Source: an uncultured Clostridia bacterium (GTDB lineage Bacteria > Bacillota > Clostridia > TANB77 > CAG-508). Taken from it: a stretch of DNA of 64,000 nt. The DNA lies in NCBI GenBank assembly GCA_948485625.1, contig CAOMRW010000004.1:40867-104866 (forward strand), written 5' to 3'. Shown in pieces: positions 55,081-63,943 of the stretch. How positions within the stretch are numbered: position 1 is the first letter of the stretch; the number at the start of each line of letters is the position of its first letter. The notes beneath the pieces were generated by a model, which worked only from the letters and a program-made list of their open reading frames with translations, had not been told where the DNA came from and did no database searches. The translations under genes and the position numbers were made by a program.

Positions 55081-56306
55081 TGCGTAATTTTACAGAGTTA
55101 GAGATAAGAGAATTTTTGAATAATTATGATTATGATATTAGAAAAAGTCATGATGCTCGTTGGATTGACCAGAAATGTACAATGGATGTCATTTCTCTTA
55201 TTTCTGATTGTATTTTAGAATATGTTAAAGATGATTTAGCAAAAGAATTTACTGTATCTGATATTTGGCATAATGAATATACAGTAGAAAATGTTCAGAC
55301 TATCTTCTCTAAACCAAATCCTAATGAAAAAGCTGGTAATGAATATGATAAGTATTTTGGTCAACCTATAAAGTTATTAGGTTATAGTAAAATTTTGAAT
55401 TGTGAAGTTAGAAAGAATAGAAATTATTATACTATTAATAATTATGATTTATTATCTTTTTTAAGTATCAGAGAAAGAAATGCTTATACATTTTTATGTT
55501 TATATATAGAAAAAGTATTGTCTGATAGTGGTATTTATTATTTATTTAATAATTTCTTTGAAAATCCATCAAAGGATACTTATAAAACTGTTAAAGAAGG
55601 TTTTAGTAGTTTTATTATTAATAATACTCCAGTAAATGGTGTAGTTGAATGTAATCGTATTTTTATAAAAGTTTTGAATCCATTGGCTTGTAAATTTAGA
55701 GTGTGTGGTACTGAAAAGGGTAGATTGAGTAATGATATAATTACATTTGATAAAATTTCTTATAATCAAAAGAATTGGAGAGATTTATATAGTAATAAGC
55801 CTAAAGGAGTATCTCGTGATGAATATAGAAGTTCTTTACCTGAACCTACTGAAGATTCTATGACTACATATAAAATCAATAAAGCTAAAAGATTTTTACG
55901 AAATTATAATAATAAGTATTATTTGGGTAAATCTGAGTTGAATAGAGATGTTCTTGATACAGATTTAGCAACACATATGCACCATATTTTTCCTGTATCT
56001 TATTATCCAGAAATAGCAGACTATATAGAGAATTTAATTGCTTTGACTCCTACTCAACATTTGAATAGAGCTCATCCTGGAAATACTTCGTATATTGATA
56101 AGGTTTATCAATATTATTGTTTGCTAGCTAAAGTTGATAAAATTAAGGAAAATATTACTTCTGATTCTTTACCAACAATTTATTCTTTTTCTTATTTTAT
56201 GTTTGTATTAAATGTTGGATTTGAGACAAATGAATTTAATAATGTTGATAATTTGGATTTTGATGAAGTTGTTAGATTAATTGAGAAATTTTGTATTATT
56301 CATTAA
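55080..56306 (+). CDS. HNH restriction endonuclease
   Basis: A 408-residue protein. The C-terminal third has an HNH nuclease motif: MHHIFPVSYYPEIADYIENL followed by TPTQHLNRAHPG (His301/302, Asn318, His327, His332). The first 280 residues have no recognised family and probably carry DNA recognition. Its ATG overlaps the methyltransferase stop (TAATG), so the nuclease is translated only after its protecting enzyme. HNH nucleases paired with m5C + m6A enzymes are known for asymmetric sites (MnlI is one case as I recall). The site cannot be read from the sequence. Confidence 0.82.
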   Translation: MRNFTELEIREFLNNYDYDIRKSHDARWIDQKCTMDVISLISDCILEYVKDDLAKEFTVSDIWHNEYTVENVQTIFSKPNPNEKAGNEYDKYFGQPIKLLGYSKILNCEVRKNRNYYTINNYDLLSFLSIRERNAYTFLCLYIEKVLSDSGIYYLFNNFFENPSKDTYKTVKEGFSSFIINNTPVNGVVECNRIFIKVLNPLACKFRVCGTEKGRLSNDIITFDKISYNQKNWRDLYSNKPKGVSRDEYRSSLPEPTEDSMTTYKINKAKRFLRNYNNKYYLGKSELNRDVLDTDLATHMHHIFPVSYYPEIADYIENLIALTPTQHLNRAHPGNTSYIDKVYQYYCLLAKVDKIKENITSDSLPTIYSFSYFMFVLNVGFETNEFNNVDNLDFDEVVRLIEKFCIIH

Positions 56307-56398
56307 ATCTTTTAGTTTAGAAATATAGTATTTAATATACTGAATTTTAAAATAAAAAACAATATATGATTTTGTTATATATAAAAGGTGGTTATTAT

Positions 56399-56827
56399 AT
56401 GGATAAGTATATAAGAATTGGTATTGGTGTGATGATTTTAGATGGTAATAAAGTATTATTAGGTCATAGGTCTAAAAATAAAAAGGATACTGGTGGGATA
56501 TTTGAAGTAGATTGTTGGACTTTGCCTGGTGGTAAACAAGAATATAATGAGACTTTTTTTGAAGGTGCAAAGCGTGAAGTTAAAGAAGAAACAAATTTAG
56601 ATATTGATGAATTAGTATTATTCAATGCTGTTGATGATATTCAGACAGATAGACATTATATAACAATGCATGTAATTGCAAAAAAATATAGTGGTGAATT
56701 AAAGATAATGGAGCCTACTAAAGAAGATGAGTGGAAATGGTTTGATTTAGATAATTTGCCTGAAAAATTATATTCTCCAACTAAAAAGTTTATAGATTGT
56801 TATTTAAATTGTAATAGAGAAGCCTAG
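56399..56827 (+). CDS. Nudix hydrolase
   Basis: A 142-residue protein. The Nudix box is complete: GGKQEYNETFFEGAKREVKE followed by ETNLDI. The start MDKYIRIGIGVMIL is set by AAAGGTGG. The sequence LPGGKQE and the C-terminal KWFDLDNLPEKLYSPTKKFI resemble NUDT15/MutT-like nucleotide diphosphatases. It would hydrolyse a nucleoside diphosphate derivative, perhaps a damaged or modified dNTP. It lies behind the restriction pair and near an ITPase-like enzyme. Confidence 0.88.
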   Translation: MDKYIRIGIGVMILDGNKVLLGHRSKNKKDTGGIFEVDCWTLPGGKQEYNETFFEGAKREVKEETNLDIDELVLFNAVDDIQTDRHYITMHVIAKKYSGELKIMEPTKEDEWKWFDLDNLPEKLYSPTKKFIDCYLNCNREA

Positions 56828-56851
56828 CTGTACATTAGTATAGCTAGGCTT
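56822..56851. terminator. Hairpin behind Nudix gene
   Basis: GCCTAGCT pairs with AGCTAGGC around a 14-base loop, beginning in the last codons of the Nudix gene. The T-tract is weak, so it may be an mRNA 3' stem rather than a full terminator. Confidence 0.5.
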
Positions 56852-56896
56852 AGATATGCTTGTTAGATACGATTTTGTTTAATTAAATAAAGAAAC

Positions 56897-57877
56897 TTAC
56901 AAATTGTGTTTATTTTTGAAATCTTTGATAAAAGATTTGTATGTATCTTTTGGAACATCTATATCATTATAGTCATAAAATCTTTTTGAATATATTAGTT
57001 CACAATTGTTTTCTGCATATAAAGAAGTAACTTTATAGTGTGCAAAGGTTATATAATCAGGTTTCTTTGTTGAGATGAATATATCATCTCCTATCTTCAA
57101 CTCTCTAATCCCATTATTGTATTCTCCTCCCTCTGAGTATACACAAGTAGATATTAAATTTGTTTCTAATATAGAAAATAACAATTTGTTGCCGACTCTT
57201 CTAGCTAAAGTTAAAGTTACAGTTCTAGATTTAGAATGTGTGATATTTTTAGAATTATCAGATTTTATTGGTTTTTCAAAATATTTAGCATGTATTGAAT
57301 GCATTCTTGCTTTTAAAACCATTTCTCCATCAGAACTTAATAATGTGACGTTTTCCTTATTATCTGCACAATATTTGATAATGCAATCATCAGGAGTATC
57401 AAGTGTCTCATCAATTAAAACAGTTTCAAAATCATCGGGGTTTTGGGCAGCTAATTTTATGATATATCTAGCATCTATAGCTTGTTTGTCTTCAAATTTC
57501 CCCATTTCTTTAAGTTCTTTAATTGTGATACTTGTTAATATAATCTTAGCTTCTGAATTACATACTTTTTCGAGAATCTCTTTTAATTCTTTGGTTCCCG
57601 CTATAGATGCATCTATAACAAATCCAGGAACTTTCTCATTTTGTTTATTCGTTACATTTTCTTTCTGTTCTTCTTCAGCTTTTTCTTTGTTTATAGCTAA
57701 TTGTTCTTTAATCCGTTTGAATATGGTAGGATGTTTTGATAATGTTGTCTTAATCATTGCGTATGATAACCCTGTTGCTTTTTCAAGTTCTTTCATACTT
57801 GTTACACTTTTAGCTGCTTCTTTTAATCTTTTACAATCTTTTTCAATTTCTTTTTGAGTTCTTTTTGCAATTGCCAT
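56897..57877 (-). CDS. PIN-domain protein with N-terminal helical domain
   Basis: A 326-residue protein. Residues 1-60 are basic and helical (KELEKATGLSYAMIKTTLSK is a helix-turn-helix-like stretch). Residues 85-200 match a PIN nuclease fold: FVIDASIAG (first Asp), TSITIKELKEM, a DxxDxxIIxYC pattern (TPDDCIIKYCADN) and LLSSDGEMVLKAR (last Asp). The C-terminal 120 residues are beta-rich and unknown. PIN enzymes cut RNA. It is divergent from the ITPase gene and has a good promoter (58003-58031). A lone nuclease with its own DNA-binding-like domain may be a toxin or an RNA-processing enzyme. Confidence 0.65.
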   Translation of the reverse strand: MAIAKRTQKEIEKDCKRLKEAAKSVTSMKELEKATGLSYAMIKTTLSKHPTIFKRIKEQLAINKEKAEEEQKENVTNKQNEKVPGFVIDASIAGTKELKEILEKVCNSEAKIILTSITIKELKEMGKFEDKQAIDARYIIKLAAQNPDDFETVLIDETLDTPDDCIIKYCADNKENVTLLSSDGEMVLKARMHSIHAKYFEKPIKSDNSKNITHSKSRTVTLTLARRVGNKLLFSILETNLISTCVYSEGGEYNNGIRELKIGDDIFISTKKPDYITFAHYKVTSLYAENNCELIYSKRFYDYNDIDVPKDTYKSFIKDFKNKHNL

Positions 57878-58002
57878 GATGAAATTACTCCTTTTCTATA
57901 GTTGTATAGTTAATATGTTTCTATGTTTCTTATTTTTTAAACTATCGCTCCTTTCTTTTCTCAATGCGAGATTTTTATTTTACATAATATTTCAATATGT
58001 TA

Positions 58003-58031
58003 ACTATACCATAGTATTTTTTGTTTGTCAA
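58003..58031 (-). promoter_or_regulatory. Consensus promoter of the PIN gene
   Basis: Minus-strand TTGACA (58026-58031), 17-base spacer, TATAGT (58003-58008). The sequence GTATAGTTAACAT at the -10 recurs as GTATAGTTAATAT at 57904-57916 in the opposite orientation, a possible operator pair. The rest of the gap 57878-58200 shows no gene. Confidence 0.75.
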
Positions 58032-58200
58032 CTTATTTATCCAATCTCAATTAGGATTATGTATATTAAATATCAAAAGAAAAATTTTGTAATTTAATAC
58101 ATATAACTAATTATTTATTTAAATATTGTGGACATTTTAAAAGAACTATTATAAAATCTTTGTAGTAACAAATATGGATTATTAGGAGTGTATTAAATAA

Positions 58201-58731
58201 ATGAAGATATTAATGGGAACAAAAAATCCTGGCAAAATAAAGGGTGCTAGAGAAGCATTTGAAAAGTATTTTGATAATATTGAAATCGAAGGAATACCTG
58301 TGAACTCAGATGTAGGAAATCAACCAATAGATGAAGAGATATTTCAAGGAGCTAAAAATAGAGTTAAGAATTTGAAAGAATATGCAATACATAATCATAT
58401 AGAAGCTGATTTTTATATTTCAAGTGAAGCTGGAATAACTAATTTATTGGGAGAATGGATAGATATAAATGCAGTTGTAGTTGAAGATAAAAATGGATTA
58501 CAAAGTGTTGGTACAAGTCAAGGTTTTCCAATTCCAGATAAATATATAGAAGAAATACGAGAAACAGAACTTGGAAAAGTAATGGATAAAATATTTAATG
58601 GAACGGAGTTATCTAAAGGAAAAGGTGGAATAAGTATTTTAACAAGAGATGAAATATCAAGAATAGATTTAACAAGAAGTGCTTTTATTATGGCTTTAAC
58701 AAAGCATATTAATGGGGAAATTTGGAGATAA
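58201..58731 (+). CDS. Inosine/xanthosine triphosphatase-like NTPase (DUF84/YjjX)
   Basis: A 176-residue protein. The N-terminal MGTKNPGKIKGAREAFEKYF is the phosphate-binding signature of the family, followed by VNSDVGNQPIDEEIFQGAKN and SSEAGITNLLGEWIDINAVV. The family cleaves non-canonical purine triphosphates (ITP, XTP, dITP) and so cleans the nucleotide pool. It is tightly followed by an ASCH gene, seven bases away. The ribosome site (AGGAG) stands somewhat far, 12 bases upstream. Confidence 0.82.
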   Translation: MKILMGTKNPGKIKGAREAFEKYFDNIEIEGIPVNSDVGNQPIDEEIFQGAKNRVKNLKEYAIHNHIEADFYISSEAGITNLLGEWIDINAVVVEDKNGLQSVGTSQGFPIPDKYIEEIRETELGKVMDKIFNGTELSKGKGGISILTRDEISRIDLTRSAFIMALTKHINGEIWR

Positions 58732-58737
58732 AGTAAA

Positions 58738-59133
58738 ATGAAAGTTTTAAGTTTAACAGAGCCTTATGCAACTTTAATAAAAAGTGGAAAGAAAAAGATT
58801 GAAACTAGAAGTTGGAAAACTAATTATAGAGGCAAATTATATATTCATTCAAGTTCTACTAAAATACCAAAGGAATGTAGAAATAATATTGATTTAATGT
58901 TATTGGTAGATATGGATAAATTAAATTATGGAAATATTATATGTTCTTGTGAATTAGTTGATTGTATAGAGATGACAGATGAATTTATACAGGAAATAAA
59001 GAAAAATAAAACTGAATATATATCTGGTGTATATGCAGAAGGAAGATATGCATGGATTCTAGAGGATATAAGAATTCTGGATGAACCTATTAGGGCTAAA
59101 GGACATTTAGGGATTTGGAATTATGAATTATGA
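58738..59133 (+). CDS. ASCH-domain protein
   Basis: A 131-residue protein with the ASCH signature: MKVLSLTEPYATLIKSGKKK, then IETRSWKTNYRGKLYIHSSS and a final RAKGHLGIWNYEL. ASCH domains have a PUA-like fold that binds RNA or modified nucleosides, and some are amidohydrolases of N4-acetylcytidine. It is co-directional with, and seven bases behind, the ITPase-like gene. Confidence 0.82.
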   Translation: MKVLSLTEPYATLIKSGKKKIETRSWKTNYRGKLYIHSSSTKIPKECRNNIDLMLLVDMDKLNYGNIICSCELVDCIEMTDEFIQEIKKNKTEYISGVYAEGRYAWILEDIRILDEPIRAKGHLGIWNYEL

Positions 59134-59354
59134 ATGGTGCTCTGTATAAATTCGGAGAAAAACATCTTGGAGGAAATATCTTTTGTTCAAAATATTAGGT
59201 GAGTTTTAAAAATAGAAAATGTTTTTTGTGTTTACTTTTATTTGTCAAATATAGTACAATGATGTTGTAAATATATTTTTAAGATTGAAAAATGTAAAAT
59301 TTATATACAAAAGATTTAAAATACATATACACGAAAGGAAAAGTGGTTGGAAAA

Positions 59355-62300
59355 ATGAAAAAAATCTTAAAAAATTTGATAATAATTTTATTTTTATTTA
59401 TGCTAATTTCATTATTAGATTGTCATGAAGTATTTGCTAATAATATAGCAGATTCATTGTCAAAAATGGAGTATTCAGAGGAATTTAAGGAGTGGCTTGA
59501 ACTTTCAGAAGAAGAAAAACAGAAAGTTATTATGCCAAGAATATACAATTTTAAAAATTCTAAGACTGAATATAAAAATCCATTATATTTTACTAGAATG
59601 TTGGGTTCTAATTTAAATTCAAGATATAGCTTAAAAGATATAATTCCAACTAATTTAGCAATTAAAAATCAACAACAAACAAATTCGTGTTGGACTTTTG
59701 CATCATTATCTTCATTAGAAACTAATCTTGCATTATCTAATTATAGAAGTGGTATAGATACATCAAAGGTATATGATTTTTCTGAAAGGCACATGGAGTA
59801 TGCTACAAGTAAAACATTTGCCAATAATGTAGAAAATCCTATAGGATATAATAGAAATGTTGGAAGTGGTGGAAATTGGTGGACAGCAGAACCTTATTTT
59901 ATTAATGGAACTGGTGCGATATCTGAAAGTGAAATGCCATTTGAAAATAATGAAAATACTATAAATATAAGTGAAATACAAAATAAAACTGTATCAAGTC
60001 AAGTTTATGATACAATGTATTTTGAAAATTATGAATATGCAGATGATGAAAGAAAATCAGAAATAATGAATAAAATTAAACAGCATATTAAAAACTATGG
60101 TTCAGTATTTGCTTGTATTCATGGTAATTCTTCTAATTCTTCATTATTTACTTGTTATAATAATGATACTGGTGCTAAATATTGTAGTAATTCAATTTCA
60201 CATGCTCCTGATCATGCAGTTTCTATAATTGGTTGGGATGATAATTATAGTATAAATAATTTCCCTGAGAATGCCAAACCAACTTCTAATGGTGCTTGGA
60301 TTATCAGAAATTCTTGGGGAGATTTAGTTGGAGATAATGGTTTGATGTATGTATCTTATGAAGATGACAATGTTTCTGATAACCTTTATGGAATCATTAA
60401 AGCTAGTGATTCTGTTGATTATGATAATATATATCAATATAATGAATATTATCCAAGCAATGCAATTTCGTATTCTAAATCTGAAATTATGTTGGGAAAT
60501 ATTTTTGAAAAAAGTACTTCTACAGAATATTTAACACAAGTTTCACTACATGCTGCTGAAAAATATACTTGTAGAGTATATGTAAATCCAAATGGTTCTA
60601 GTTTTGCAAAAGCAGATATGGAATTAGTTTCTCTTAAAGCAGGAGAATCTGAAACAGTTGATTCTGGTTATCATACATTAGAGTTTTTGAAGCCTATTGC
60701 ATTAACAGGAAATAAATTTGCAGTTGTTATTGAAATTACAAGTTCTGATAATCGTACAAATATATTACTAGAATCTAGAGTAGAATATCTTAGTGCTTTT
60801 GATGTAGTTTCAGTACAAAGTGGTAAATGTTTTCTTGCTGCTGGGCATAACTTGGATAATTGTAGTTGGCAAGATTTAGGTAAATTATCTCAAGCTAATT
60901 CTTCATTACTTGATGGTGATAGTACAATAAAAGCATTTACTACAAATGAATTAATAGATGAATCTTTAAAAAATATTGAAATAACAACACCTCCTACTAA
61001 GACATCATATTTTGAAGGAGAAAATTTTGATAAATCTGGTATGGTAGTAACTGCAAATTATAATAGTAGAAAAAATCCTTCTGCTATACTAGATAGTTCA
61101 GACTATAGCATTTCTAATGGAGCAAATTTACAAGTAGGTCAAACAAGTATAGCAATAACTTATGAAGATAAAACTGTGAATCAAACTATAAGTGTAGAAA
61201 AAAATAGTGTAATAGAATTAAAAATAGTATCACCATCTATTAAGACAGAATATAAAGAAGGACAAAATTTCGATAATACTGGTATAGTTATTGAAGCAAC
61301 TAGAAAAAATGGAAGTAAAGAAATTGTAACAGACTATATAATAGAAAATGGTAATAACCTAGAAGTAGGTCAAACAAAAGTAATTATTTCCTATGAAGAT
61401 AAAATAGTTGAACAAGAGATAAGTGTAATTCCTAATCCTTTAATAGAAATTAAAGTAGATAAAGTACCTAATAAAACAAATTATATAGTAGGACAAAATT
61501 TTGATAAAACAGGTATGGTTATTATTGGTGTATATCAAGATGGAACAACTGTAGAAATTATTGATTATACAATAGAAAATGGTAATAATCTGACAGAAGA
61601 ACAATCATCAATTACAATAAATTATTTAGGTAAAACAACTATACAGAATATATCTGTTGTAGAAAAAACTATTACTGGAATATCTATTAATAAAAAGCCA
61701 AATAAATTAGTGTATATTCAAAATAAAGAAGATTTAGATTTACGTGGTGGAAGTATAACAGTTGCATATAATGATGAAACAACAGAAAACATTGATATGA
61801 GTTCAAATCAAATAACAGCAACTGGATTTGATAATAAAAATGTAGGACAAATTACTATTAAATTAGCATATCAATCAAAAATGGTAGAGTTAGAAGTCGA
61901 AATCATTGAAGAAGAAATAGAGAAAGCAGAAAACTCAAATTTTACAAATGTCAAAATTGATATTAAGCAAATAAAGGCATATTATTTTACAGATAATTCA
62001 CAAGAAGATTATACATTGATAAATGTAGAAATAAATAATATAAAAGGAAATTTAAATAATGATAAAGTAGATTATTATTATTATTTATCTACAATAAAGG
62101 ATGAAGAAAATATAACTAACTGGATAAAAATTGTAGAGAAACAAACTTCTAATGATAAGTTGCGATTTACAGTGGATTCAAAAGATATTTCAAATTATGA
62201 AAATATTTCAAAAGAAAATGTTTTATATTTATATATAAAGGAAGTAGCAGTAAAAGGTGGAAATCAAAGTGTTGCAATTTCTAGTGCTCTTTCTTTAGAA

Positions 62301-62540
62301 TCTGATGTAAAAGTGGAAGTCTATATTAATAATGTGAAAAAAGATGATGTAAATTCTGATAACACTTCTAATAGCAACAATAATAATAATAGTAATAGCA
62401 ATAGTGACAATGATACAACAGTTGCTGTAGGAAAATTACCAAATGCTGGTGTAAAAGCAGTTATTTTTATAATTTTTGCTGTAATGTTAATAAGTGGTAT
62501 TTATTACTTTAAATATAATGAATTGAAAGATATAAAATAA
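59355..62540 (+). CDS. Wall-anchored C1 papain-family protease with Ig-like repeats
   Basis: A 1061-residue exported protein. The signal peptide NLIIILFLFMLISLLDC ends near VFAN. The protease domain covers about 90-340: active-site Gln and Cys in IKNQQQTNSCWTFAS (Cys112), His in SHAPDHAVSIIGWDDNY and Asn in GAWIIRNSWGD. A lectin-like domain (about 350-535) is followed by four Ig-like repeats (YFEGENFDKSGMVVTANY is the first, with VGQT...YEDKT closing strands), a linker and the sorting signal LPNAG with a membrane helix and charged tail. A GTG 12 bases upstream lies closer to AAAGGA and is an alternative start. Confidence 0.87.
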   Translation: MKKILKNLIIILFLFMLISLLDCHEVFANNIADSLSKMEYSEEFKEWLELSEEEKQKVIMPRIYNFKNSKTEYKNPLYFTRMLGSNLNSRYSLKDIIPTNLAIKNQQQTNSCWTFASLSSLETNLALSNYRSGIDTSKVYDFSERHMEYATSKTFANNVENPIGYNRNVGSGGNWWTAEPYFINGTGAISESEMPFENNENTINISEIQNKTVSSQVYDTMYFENYEYADDERKSEIMNKIKQHIKNYGSVFACIHGNSSNSSLFTCYNNDTGAKYCSNSISHAPDHAVSIIGWDDNYSINNFPENAKPTSNGAWIIRNSWGDLVGDNGLMYVSYEDDNVSDNLYGIIKASDSVDYDNIYQYNEYYPSNAISYSKSEIMLGNIFEKSTSTEYLTQVSLHAAEKYTCRVYVNPNGSSFAKADMELVSLKAGESETVDSGYHTLEFLKPIALTGNKFAVVIEITSSDNRTNILLESRVEYLSAFDVVSVQSGKCFLAAGHNLDNCSWQDLGKLSQANSSLLDGDSTIKAFTTNELIDESLKNIEITTPPTKTSYFEGENFDKSGMVVTANYNSRKNPSAILDSSDYSISNGANLQVGQTSIAITYEDKTVNQTISVEKNSVIELKIVSPSIKTEYKEGQNFDNTGIVIEATRKNGSKEIVTDYIIENGNNLEVGQTKVIISYEDKIVEQEISVIPNPLIEIKVDKVPNKTNYIVGQNFDKTGMVIIGVYQDGTTVEIIDYTIENGNNLTEEQSSITINYLGKTTIQNISVVEKTITGISINKKPNKLVYIQNKEDLDLRGGSITVAYNDETTENIDMSSNQITATGFDNKNVGQITIKLAYQSKMVELEVEIIEEEIEKAENSNFTNVKIDIKQIKAYYFTDNSQEDYTLINVEINNIKGNLNNDKVDYYYYLSTIKDEENITNWIKIVEKQTSNDKLRFTVDSKDISNYENISKENVLYLYIKEVAVKGGNQSVAISSALSLESDVKVEVYINNVKKDDVNSDNTSNSNNNNNSNSNSDNDTTVAVGKLPNAGVKAVIFIIFAVMLISGIYYFKYNELKDIK

Positions 62541-62567
62541 TGAGAAGTCTTTTGATGGTTCCTGGGA

Positions 62568-62603
62568 GAAGTAGATTTAGGTCTGCTTTTCTTTCTTTTT
62601 TGT
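62568..62603 (+). terminator. Rho-independent terminator
   Basis: AGAAGTAGA / TCTGCTTTTCT around TTTAGG, followed by a T-rich run; ends the protease transcript. Confidence 0.65.
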
Positions 62604-62646
62604 TGTTATAAAACTTTGCTATAATTTATTTATGGGAGGTTTTAAT

Positions 62647-63729
62647 ATGAGTAAAAGTAAAATGTGTTTAAATTCGGTTATGAGGAGGATAGCAAAGAAA
62701 AAATTAGAAGCTAATATTATTTCAGAATCGCAATATTGCAGAACAATATCAATTATAAAAAAAATAGAAAAAAATAAATTTGCTTTGAGAGATGTAAAAA
62801 ATATAAAAATTGACGAAATTCAAAATTATTTAAACAGTTTGATAAATTATAGTGATTCAGAAATAAAGAAAATATATGAGCAGTTTAATCAATCATATAA
62901 ATATTTGTCAGATAATGAATTAATTACTAAAAATGTAATGCTTCAAATTTATAAACCGAAAAGTACAAAAAATCCAAAAGAAGTTAGAGCTTTAACTTTA
63001 GAGGAAGAAAAATTATTAATTAAAAATTTACTAACAAATGAAAATAAGATTTATTCTTTAATTTATTTAATTCAATTATTTACAGGTATGAGAATTGGTG
63101 AAGTATTAGCATTAAAAATATCTGATATTGATTTTAAAAACAATGAAATAAATGTTAATAAAACATTAACAAGAGATGTTCATTATAAGGTTATAATTAA
63201 AGAATCTACTAAGACAAGAACTGGAGAGAGAGTTATTCCTCTTCCAAGAATGCTTAGAAAAATGCTAAAAGAAAGAGTTACTTCAGTAATCAATAATAAT
63301 CAAGCGGTATTATTTTTAACAAAGAATGGAAATTATATAGATAGTAGAGATGCAAACAAATTTCTTAAAAATCAATTAAATGAATTTATGGACTCTACAG
63401 ATGTATCGTCACATAATTTAAGACATACATATATAACAAGATGTGCTGAAAGTGGAATTAACCCAAGTGTATTAAAAAGACTTGTAGGACATAAAGATAT
63501 TGAAACTACTTTGGGAATATATACTACAGTATATGATAACTTTACAAAAAGTGAAATGAATAAAATTCAAAGTTATTATAAGAGAAACAAATTACAAATT
63601 GGAGAAGTTTCAAGATTTAAAAGTGATAATTGGTTAAAAAATACCAAAATAAAAGAAATGAAAAATAAAGTTAGAATATTTATTTTTCAAATCAAAAAAA
63701 GTTTTAAATATTTAATTTCAGATAAATGA
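62647..63729 (+). CDS. Tyrosine recombinase / integrase
   Basis: A 360-residue phage-type integrase. The start MSKSKMCLN follows GGGAGG. The core-binding domain covers about 1-120 and the catalytic domain about 125-310: Arg in TGMRIGEVLALKISDIDF, the Lys-beta hairpin around TKTRTGERVIPLP, His-x-x-Arg in SHNLRHTYITRCAE, His in LVGHKDIETT and the nucleophile Tyr in TLGIYTTVYDNF. A basic C-terminal tail of about 50 residues is unusual. It lies 68 bases from the 3' end of tRNA-Pro, the classic arrangement for an integrated element. Confidence 0.92.
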   Translation: MSKSKMCLNSVMRRIAKKKLEANIISESQYCRTISIIKKIEKNKFALRDVKNIKIDEIQNYLNSLINYSDSEIKKIYEQFNQSYKYLSDNELITKNVMLQIYKPKSTKNPKEVRALTLEEEKLLIKNLLTNENKIYSLIYLIQLFTGMRIGEVLALKISDIDFKNNEINVNKTLTRDVHYKVIIKESTKTRTGERVIPLPRMLRKMLKERVTSVINNNQAVLFLTKNGNYIDSRDANKFLKNQLNEFMDSTDVSSHNLRHTYITRCAESGINPSVLKRLVGHKDIETTLGIYTTVYDNFTKSEMNKIQSYYKRNKLQIGEVSRFKSDNWLKNTKIKEMKNKVRIFIFQIKKSFKYLISDK

Positions 63730-63750
63730 ATTTTAACAAAAACACAAAAA

Positions 63751-63795
63751 AGTCTGTTCCTTGACTTATGTCAAGAGATACAGGCTCTTTTCCTA
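63751..63795 (+). terminator. Terminator behind the integrase
   Basis: AGTCTGT-CCTTGAC and GTCAAGAG-ACAGGCT form a long stem with TTAT loop, between the integrase and tRNA-Pro. Confidence 0.65.
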
Positions 63796-63796
63796 C

Positions 63797-63872
63797 TGGT
63801 CGAGGTGACAGGGATCGAACCTGCGACCTCATGGTCCCAAACCACGCGCGCTACCAACTGCGCTACACCTCG
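63797..63872 (-). tRNA. tRNA-Pro (TGG)
   Basis: A 76-base cloverleaf with encoded CCA at its left end. The anticodon loop TTTGGGA carries TGG, the acceptor is CGAGGTG/CACCTCG, and the T-loop is TTCGATC. The 3' end faces the integrase and so is the likely attachment target. Confidence 0.95.
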
Positions 63873-63943
63873 ATTTTTCTTTATTTTTTCTAAACGCTTA
63901 TATATAATATCATATTTATTGTATAATTTCAATACTTTTTTTA

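Noticed and set aside
57075..57857. Plus-strand frame of 260 codons opposite the PIN gene
   Set aside because: Shadow; the minus frame has a promoter and a recognisable PIN fold.
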